Shown here piece after piece: positions 56,815 through 64,000 of a stretch of DNA of 64,000 bases. Numbering within the stretch: the first letter of the stretch is position 1; every line of letters starts with the position of its first letter. Made by a program: the position numbers and the translations under genes. Under the pieces are notes generated by a model, which was not told where the DNA came from, ran no database searches, and saw nothing but the letters and a program-made list of their open reading frames with translations. Source of the stretch: Isoetes taiwanensis (taxonomy: Eukaryota > Streptophyta > Lycopodiopsida > Isoetales > Isoetaceae); NCBI GenBank assembly GCA_021234155.1, contig JAJEKV010000096.1, forward strand, positions 2,481,678-2,545,677, read 5' to 3'.

Positions 56815-57075
56815 TGATAATCTGGAGGTGCTGAATGCAAGCAATAATTTTAGGGAGTTCATGTATGTCTCTGATTCACTAGGTAATCTCAGTTCACTGG
56901 CATGTTTAGATTTGAGCTACAACTAGATCAATGTTTGCTATTGTCATTGGGTGTTCAGATTGGATGAAATAGATCCTCCTTTGGAGGTGGTCCATGAAGG
57001 GCATGCAGCATTGATGGCATATTTGCCATATTTGGCAGAACAATGGAGAGCCATCCTGCTAGGTGATATAAGGTG
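56815..57075 (+). pseudogene. leucine-rich repeat gene remnant
   Basis: Reads LEVLNASNNF, DSLGNLSSLACLDLSYN, RLDEIDPPLEVVHEG and HAALMAYL. The LRR rhythm followed by PPLEVV.EG..A...YL resembles the end of the LRR domain in plant intracellular Ras-group-type LRR proteins (my recollection of the family). It has stops and lacks flanking domains. Confidence 0.6.
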
Positions 57076-57079
57076 CATA

Positions 57080-57850
57080 TGGAAGTATACTTGGTTATCT
57101 TGGAAATGTTGTTGAAAATGGGTGGGCCCTCATATTTGGTAACAACTTGTTAATTAACATTTCTAACGCACACATTTATAGTGCTTTTTATACAGAAAAG
57201 TGGAACCACTTATCTGTTTTAGGTAACGTAAGTTTTTTGGGAGGTGCAAAGCTTTATTTGACCATTGTTATGCATTTTTTGCCCTCTTTCACACATTTAC
57301 GAAGAACTTGGCTTTGAATAATGTATGTCTACTTTGCTCAGCAAATCTTGCTCATCAATCAAAATTGGTTCATCTAGTGGTATTACAATCAATGAATTGT
57401 AATAGCTATTCAAACTTTATCTAATTTGATTTAATAACTACGTTCTATGGGATCCAATACGACAAACACAATACCTCATTACTTACTATATAAAAAAGAC
57501 CTGAGGAGGTTGTTTCTTGAGAAATTTTCATCTTAAAATCCCACCACATATGTTTTGTCGTGGCAAAGACACGTTCATAATACTTGGGTTCTGAGATACA
57601 TCGGTTGCTGCTTTCCATCTGGGCCATCGAATTTCAGTGGTTAAATCTCGGCCACACATTTAGATGTGTGTACATGCATGGGCATGCATGGAGGCATGCA
57701 CCCCATCTGTGAACCTTTGGATCAAAGGGGAAGGCGAAATCATAGCCTTTGATTTTTGTAAGGAAGGTGCCCCATGCCGTTGGATTCCTCTCATCGAGAG
57801 CTTTCCAATGAGTTGTGCTTTGGCACCATTCCGTCATAGTTAGAGCCAAC
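57080..57850. other. no recognisable gene
   Basis: The region 57600-57700 (CTGGGCCATCGA..., TTAAATCTCGGCCACACATT, ATGCATGGGCATGCATG) shares short motifs with the right arm of the 39.9-45.6 kb inverted-repeat element, so it may be a diverged relative. Confidence 0.35.
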
Positions 57851-57854
57851 TTGA

Positions 57855-59310
57855 TCGGATCCTAAGAATCTTCTTATCTTCGAATCTTAGTGGAATCTAT
57901 GATATGTTAAGAGAATCTAGGGGAATCTTCCTGGGATCTTTGAGAATCTAGAGAAATCTCAATAGAATCTTAAAGAATCTATAGGAATCACAAGAGAATC
58001 TTTGCGAATCTAGTGGAATCCAATGGAATCTTCATAAATCTTAACGAAATCTATGGTACACTAAGAGAATCTAGGAGAATCTTCCTGGGATCTTTGAGAA
58101 TCTAGAGGAATCTCATTAGAATCTTTAGGAATATATAAGAATCACAAGAGAATCTTTATGAACCTAGAGGAATCTAGTGGAATCTTCATAAATCTTTGAG
58201 AATCCAGAGGAATCTTGATGGAATCTTAGAGGATCTAGGGGAATCTTCATAGGATTAAAGAATCTAAGAGAATCTACATAGAATCTTGGGGAATCTATGG
58301 GAATCTTGGGAGAATCTAGAGGAATCTAAGGGAATCTTAATAAAATTTTTGAGAATCTAGGGAAGCTTAGAGAATCTAAAGGAATCTTCTTAGAATTTTA
58401 CGAAATCTATGGTAATTTAAAAGAATCTAGAGGAATCTTCATGGGATCTTGAGGAATCTAGAGGAATCTCAATATAACCTTAGGGAATCTAGTGGAATCT
58501 CAAAAAGGTTCTTTAAGAATCTAGGGGAATCTTCATAGGATCTTAGAGAAACTAGGAAAATCTACATAGAATCTTGGGGGATAAAATCTTGAGAAATGTA
58601 GAAGAATCTTGGGATAATCTTTGAAAATCTAGGGGAATCTCGATAGAATTTTAAGATTCTAAGAGAATCTTTCACACTGTATATGTTTTGCAGGGTGAAT
58701 CTTGGAATCTTAATGGAATCTATGGTACTTTAATTGAATCAAGGGGAATCTTCCTGGAATCTTTGAGAATCTAAAGGAATCTCAAGACAATACTGGAATC
58801 TATAGAAATCACAAGAGAATCTTTGTGATCTAGAGGAATCCAAGGGAATCTTCATAAAATCTTTGACAATCTAAAGGAATCTTGATGGAATCTTGGAAAA
58901 TCTAGGAAAATGTTCATAGGATCTTAGAGAATCTAAGAGAAGATACATAGAATCTTGGGGAATCTCGGGAGAATCTTTGAGAGTCTAGAGAAATCTAAGA
59001 AAATCTTCTTAAAATCTTTGAGAATCTCGGGAAATCTTAGAAAGGGAACCTTTATAGAATCTAAGGGAATGTAGAAGAATCTACATAGAATCTTAGAGAA
59101 CCTAGAGGAATCTTGAGATAATCTTTTACAATCTAGGGGAATCTTAATTTCCTGGAGAATCTTGAGGAATTTTGATATAATCTAAGGGAATCTAGGAGAA
59201 TATACATGGAATCTTGAGAAATGTAGAGAAATCTTGGGATAGTCTTTGAAAATCCAGGGGAATCTCTGTAGAATCTTAAGAATCTAGGAGAGTCTTTCAC
59301 ACTAGGTTTG
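57855..59310. repeat. 1.45-kb field of GAATCT repeats
   Basis: More than 90 copies of (A)GAATCT / GGAATCTT at irregular 10-15-bp spacing. A higher-order unit of about 80-100 bp can be sensed (ATGGTA..TTAAGAGAATCTAGG...). No open frame of note. It is the reverse orientation of the AGATTCC field at 40.26-40.68 kb. Confidence 0.9.
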
Positions 59311-59314
59311 TAGA

Positions 59315-60880
59315 GCTTAAAACAAATTATTACATTCTAATACCTAATGTTTAAGTGGCCCTAGGATTTGAATCACCTAGGCATGTCCACTAGGCATACA
59401 TGCATCTAGGACAAGGTCGGTCAAGAAAGGTGCTAAGTTTTTATTTCGATCGAGAAAGGTGCTGAGTTTTTATTTAAGACTGCAACAAGTCATCATGTTC
59501 AAATATCATCATCTGCAATGAACAAGGCCTTGGCCACCATCATAATGACACACTTAATCTATGCAGCTGCAATCTGTGGATTAGGAAATACATTGCAAAT
59601 AAATCATGTAGTTTTGTACTGGTTTGATAGTTCTAAAAAAAAAATTATGTAGACTCCAGATCTAGGTGGCCAGGCATATGACCGGGCCCCAGATTTCGGC
59701 ATGTATAAAAGAACGGGTTCCACGAAGACCCTGAACAAGTGCGATAGATAAGCCCAATCATAAAGCTCTGCCTTGTGATTCTTTTATAAGATGAGTTTCT
59801 TCCATATGGGATTTGAACCACAAACCCATGCATTTAGATAAGAAGATGTATGAATTTTCACTCCTCCGAGTAACAGGCATAATTTTCAAGGCCTAACACG
59901 AATTATTCTATTGGATCCCATAATAAGAAAATATTTATAACAGAAAATTGAAGCACCATAATAAAGCATCAAATTCCTATTATTCTTGTTAGGGTTGTAC
60001 AATCTACATTGTCACTTGCAACTTCTGAGAAGAGAATAATACCTTTATTTTCATCGGAAGTCTGGTGGTCACCACTGCTAAACATGATGGTTTCTTTTTC
60101 TCTAACGACCACCGCAAAAGCCTAAAAGGCGCCACCGCTTGACCCTAAGGCCCCTTCGTGGGCTAGCATCAAGCAAAGAAGAAGCCCCGGAGTCCATACT
60201 GCACTGAAGCGAACAAAGATCCGGGCGGAAGGGAGGGGTTTAGCATCACCAGGATCCAGCTTCAGGGATCATCGGCATCATCCAGCTTCATGATTTTGGA
60301 ACTGTGCGAGCTAGCATCCAGCTTCAGGGAGCATCGGCATGATGGGCTCTTCGTGTTTTTCGGGCAAATACCAACTTTTGAGTATCAAGGTATCCAGATT
60401 GAATTTTGAATTAATTTTCTATTGCTCAAAATCGACTTGGAGGCCGGATTGGGCAGTGGTGGAGTGAAGATCTTGCATCGTATTTGAGTTCCGATAGGTG
60501 CTTCAGCCAAGGCATCACAGGCCACGCCTAAATCTCTGCAGGTTGCCACAACTTCCAGGCCCATACAACTTTTGCTACATCTTTAAGACTGCACCTGCAC
60601 CTGCACCATATCCTTTGGTTTGCTTGGCTCCCATATCTAGCTCTATCTTTTCTTGCCTGGTCCAAATTGCTTTGAACTGCGCTTTTTTCTAGCAACCTCG
60701 CCTTCTCCCATGACACGCAAGACCGTGAGAAATGGCGCTGACAAAGAAAATGCAACACCATACCACGATGACCGAATTGCTTGATATTCAAAGATCGTGG
60801 TGGTGTCTTGCTTCGAAGTCGAATCGGACCGAGCTATGTCCGACGGTTTTGGGGCAAGGGATACTTTAATCCGGCGGGAG
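59315..60880. other. no recognisable gene; short duplication
   Basis: CCAGCTTCAGGGA..CATCGGCAT occurs twice (60258 and 60318). A B-box-like GGTTCAAATCC on the minus strand at 59810-59821 has no A box. Frames at 60498-60791 have no motif, although the latter may belong to the LINE leader that follows. Confidence 0.35.
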
Positions 60881-61149
60881 GTCCGTGTTGAGCCGGACCT
60901 ACATGTATGACCACCTTCATCCGCTTTACGCCACTATTTTGAAGCGGTCAGTTCGCGCAGCACCTCGGGCCGTTGATGGGCCATTATGCACCGATGCTAG
61001 CATAGGGGTGAAGATCCATTTCATGTGCCATCATGTGGCCGATGCTAGTGTCAGATTCTGGCCGCCCGCGATGTTCACACCGCTGCGGTACGTAACCGAG
61101 GTACATGAGGGGACGGATACACAGCAGGAGGAGGGGCCATGCCAGTTGG

Positions 61150-61540
61150 TTGCAGATCAAGCCCCAGACGCACAAGACCGCGCTTTGAATTTACGTATTA
61201 TAGGGGTAGAGGAGACAGACACTGGGGATCAGACAGATTTGGAGGTCGCTAAGCAGTTTTTCTGTGGGGTTATGCATGTCCCAGCTATTGGACTTGTGTC
61301 TGCAGCTAGGGTGGGGGCTGCGCGTCCTGATCGACCTCGACACCTTCTAATTCGCTTTCGGGATGTGTTGAGTCGTCTAAGTGTTCTTCAGCACGGAAAT
61401 CATTTGAGGGGCACTACTACAGGAAGATCTTTCTCCCATACAGCTATGCAATCGCCGGAATGAGTTGTGCAAGGTTAGGGAAGCCCGTCAACACAAGAAA
61501 TGGGCGGTATACCGAGGAGGAGCAGCAATTATCCTAGACC
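61150..61540 (+). pseudogene. LINE ORF1p-like fragment
   Basis: Reads LNLRIIGVEETDTGDQTDLE, VAKQFFCGVMHVPAIGLVSA, ARVGAARPDRPRHLLIRFRD and LHGNHLRGT-like text. After a 1-bp shift near 61420 it continues LQEDLSPIQLCNRRNELC, VREARQHKKWAVYRGGAAII. The first part fits the RRM-like and the second the C-terminal domain of L1-type ORF1 proteins, which coat LINE RNA. The upstream open frame from 60885 may be its N-terminus. ORF2 is not present downstream. Confidence 0.65.
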
Positions 61541-61749
61541 ATTGGCCGTCTAATCCGTGGACAGGCTATGTCTAGGGTCTCTCAGCAGTACCATATCATC
61601 AGAACAAATAGCTTTCATTTCGTTTGGGCACTTGCCCTCAGCATGTATATATTCTACTTTAGGCTTGCGATGGGGCTTTGTCCAGAAGCTCTTGTTTGGG
61701 GTTACACCCCTCTTTCATGTCTTGGTCCCATAACCCTTGGGTTTTGGGT

Positions 61750-62003
61750 TTCTTCTTCTTCTTCTTCTTCTTCTTCTTCTTCTTCTTCTTCTTCTTCTTC
61801 TTCTTCTTCTTCTTCTTCTTCTTCTTCTTCTTCTTCTTCTTCTTCTTCTTCTTCTTCTTCTTCTTCTTCTTCTTCTTCTTCTTCTTCTTCTTCTTCTTCT
61901 TCTTCTTCTTCTTCTTCTTCTTCTTCTTCTTCTTCTTCTTCTTCTTCTTCTTCTTCTTCTTCTTCTTCTTCTTCTTCTTCTTCTTCTTCTTCTTCTTCTT
62001 CTC
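61750..62003. repeat. (TTC)n microsatellite, ~84 units
   Basis: About 253 bp of nearly perfect TTC. The Ser, Phe, Leu, Lys and Arg homopolymer frames through it are artefacts. The long homopurine/homopyrimidine tract could form a triplex (H-DNA). Confidence 0.98.
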
Positions 62004-62150
62004 CAAAGTCGACAAGCCTTCAACTATTCAAGCCATGAGAAATTGGTAGGTGACATTGAGGAGATAAAACTGGTGATATATATGTATGGCAGCCTTATTT
62101 TCCAAATGCATGCACATGCCACGAATTGGCTATCATGGTTTAGGCATCTC

Positions 62151-62219
62151 TAATAGAATAGAATAGAATAGAATAGAATAGAATAGAATAGAATAGAATA
62201 GAATAGAATAGAATAGAAA
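62151..62219 (-). repeat. (TTCTA)n tail of a minus-strand LINE
   Basis: About 13 AATAG units on the plus strand. On the minus strand they follow GGGACGTTAATTTC, so they sit where a LINE 3' tail is expected. Confidence 0.85.
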
Positions 62220-62868
62220 TTAACGTCCCTTGTGCCCTCAGGCCCCTGGACTTGTGTAGCATGGGCGAGCTCCTCGAAAGGGCTACTAGCACATCACGTT
62301 GTTCCGATGTAGCCTTTTCAAGGATGACTTTTTTCTATTATTACCGGCACCCGCTTTACATCGGCCATTGGCGGTCGCGGTAAGGCGTCGTTTTCAATCA
62401 GCTTTTAACTGAACAATTTGTGTGGGGTTTATGAGCCGCCTCTTGTGCGGTTCATATTATAAACCCTCTTTCCCTGTGTACTTCTTGGTGTCTGATCATC
62501 ATTCCCTGGATCGCGTCGCCAAGTCTCTCAATGATTCGTCCTTGTCATCAAAATATGTCTTGGTTGCCCCATCTTATATTTACAGACTGTCTCGATGTCC
62601 CCGTATATCGGACACTCGTTAATCATGTGGTTCTCATCCTCCACTCTCCCAGTGTCGCAGATTCTGCATATTCGGTTCTCCTTGTCTATTCCCCTCCACC
62701 CGTCCTTTTCTATTCTTAGGTCATGACTCCCCATCCTGAATCTAGCCAGGATGTCTCTTCTGGCTTTTCCCAGTATGTCATCCCGGTACATCTGGTGTCC
62801 TACCTGTTGTTCTGGATTGAAAACTGTCATGAGCCAGAGTGTCTTGGGTCTTATGTGTTTTTGCATGC
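62220..62868 (-). pseudogene. LINE ORF2 C-terminus, 5'-truncated
   Basis: The minus-strand frame 62866-62528 ends a LINE ORF2: VFNPEQQVGHQMYRDDI, LARFRMGSHDL, GIDKENRICRICDTG and RVEDENHMINECPIYG (CxxC...H....C zinc motif). It stops before the 3' UTR and the pentanucleotide tail. The zinc segment parallels the one at 7.9 kb, so both belong to one LINE clade with pentanucleotide tails. This copy is only about 0.7 kb long, a typical 5' truncation. Confidence 0.75.
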
Positions 62869-62869
62869 T

Positions 62870-63570
62870 AAATATTATTACAATAATAGGAGCTTTATGA
62901 GGTTATGACCTATTAGAAGAGTAGCAAAAGATGGAAATATCGGCGGAGAGTGTGTTTGCAGAACATGATGAAAACAATTGTATAAGAGAAATGAGCAAGT
63001 ACTATGATTCAATCAAACAAGAAACAAAGCAATCAAAGAATGAAAAACGACTAAATAATATCAATGCTTTACAAAAGATGGACCTGCAGGTGAAATTCCA
63101 GAAGTAGAACAACTGCAAGAGAACTTAAAGACCCATTCCTTGGATTATTGATCTGATGTGCTCTTATCCATGCTTTCATTTGAAATAACTCCATAATAAG
63201 ACCAGCTATTGTAATATTGTTGCCGTTAGAGAAGTACATGCGAAGTTCCAGAGTAATCACCAAGAAACATAATTAGCAGAACCTTGGATCAATGGATGAA
63301 ACTACCCTTAGGACATTTTATAATACCATCATTATCTTCCATAGAAACATCACATTCTAGGAGTTTTTCAGAATCAACAAACTTCATAAATGGGATACTG
63401 GTCCTCAATACAGGCTCTAGCTTATACACAACATATGTACATGTAAAATAGCCACATAAAGCATATTGGAGACATTTGTACATTAGAACTGGTTCTTAAT
63501 TTTCCAATCATAGTTGTGAGTTCTCGTGACTATAAAGGGTATTTCAGCCACTCAAGGAACTAATGAACCA
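62870..63570. other. no recognisable gene
   Basis: A 64-codon minus frame at 63289-63483 has no motif. AT-rich intergenic DNA. Confidence 0.3.
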
Positions 63571-63830
63571 GGGTAAAAGCATGAAAGGGTGTACGTACAT
63601 TGTACTGAATTGATGTACAAATATGGATACTTTTCACGTACATTTTGGTTATTTTTTATTTGTATAAACATACACTTTTCAATTTTATGTACTTTGCATA
63701 TACATTTAAGCTAAATTTCGGATATGTTTTGGCTATGCATGTACTTTTTGGGTACTTTGGGTGATTTGTGTAATATAGCCACATGTACCAAAAGGGATAC
63801 ATTTATAGACACCCTTTCATGCTTTTACCC
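63571..63830. mobile_element. MITE, 260 bp, TIR GGGTAAAAGCATGAAAGGGT
   Basis: The first 22 bp and the inverse of the last 22 bp are identical but for one base. The interior repeats GTACATTT/GTACTTT motifs with partial symmetry. The flanks ACCA on both sides may be a short target duplication. No coding capacity. Confidence 0.85.
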
Positions 63831-64000
63831 ACCAGTGCAGGCCACAAATAATATTTAGAAATCTGGCGGAGATTTACCTTAAACTTGAAGCTGGGATATC
63901 CAAAGATTCAGATATAGCTACAAGAAGACGAAAGGGAAAGAAACGTCTAGAATCTGCGCTTGCGTCCAGATCCAGATGAAAAGGACCAGACAAGTTTGGT
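63831..64000. other. no recognisable gene (right edge)
   Basis: Nothing supportable was seen. Confidence 0.3.

Noticed and set aside
59700-59830. tRNA gene on the minus strand
   Set aside because: Only a B-box-like GGTTCAAATCC is present; no A box, acceptor stem or cloverleaf could be formed.
61568-62153. Long Ser, Phe, Leu, Lys and Arg homopolymer open frames
   Set aside because: All run through the (TTC)n microsatellite and have no conserved flanks.

Overview
The window reads as gene-poor, repeat-dense nuclear DNA of a land plant, most likely a seed-free lineage such as a fern (inference). Evidence for a plant: a decayed DYW-type pentatricopeptide-repeat gene, plant-type LINE and Ty3/gypsy elements, PIF/Harbinger, CACTA and hAT elements, and spliceosomal introns. 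No intact host gene was found. I saw no rRNA, tRNA or CRISPR array.

Region 1 (1-10.2 kb): degenerate minisatellites, microsatellites, an exon pair of an FAD monooxygenase, a SINE-like tail, a LINE remnant with a pentanucleotide 3' tail (6.5-8.2 kb), and an array of ~55-bp units built on the palindrome CTATGATATCATAG. A 48-bp copy of the 3' end of the transposase gene described next lies inverted near 1.66-1.70 kb.

Region 2 (10.2-17.25 kb) is the most unusual. A minus-strand gene encodes a transposase-like protein with the LDN..ENKN...GHTHD signature (I believe the DUF7869 family). Divergent to it, a plus-strand gene with at least four introns encodes an N-terminal domain of unknown type, a basic/acidic linker with an NLS, a ParB-like domain and a beta-class (motif IV before motif I) DNA amino-methyltransferase. 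The shared promoter and three of the introns carry about 15 copies of the palindrome TATTCYGGAATA, seven of them in a tandem hairpin array inside one intron. I did not notice the motif elsewhere in the window. I propose one mobile element encoding transposase plus ParB-methyltransferase, with its own palindromic sites. Both genes carry small lesions.

Region 3 (17.5-23.1 kb): a fragment of one PIF/Harbinger element abuts a nearly complete second one, which has a DDE transposase (+), a Myb/SANT-like ORF1 (-) and an unexpected third ORF (-).

Region 4 (24.0-39.66 kb): a MITE, then a 5'-truncated LINE with a 12-bp target duplication. The LINE's reverse transcriptase is split just after YADD by a 13-kb Ty3/gypsy element in minus orientation, with 1.64-kb LTRs, PBS, PPT, gag, PR, RT, RNase H and IN.

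Region 5 (39.8-57 kb): a 5.7-kb inverted-repeat-bounded element that seems to carry intron-bearing gene fragments; a repeat block present twice (46.1-47.0 and 55.7-56.6 kb, with related sequence at 49.8-51.4), one copy of which was hit by a 667-bp hAT-type element and a 4.3-kb CACTA element, while the other copy preserves the empty sites; a decayed PPR gene; and an LRR remnant.

Region 6 (57.6-64 kb): a 1.45-kb GAATCT repeat field, a LINE ORF1-like fragment, a long (TTC)n tract, a LINE 3' end in minus orientation, and a MITE with ~20-bp terminal inverted repeats.
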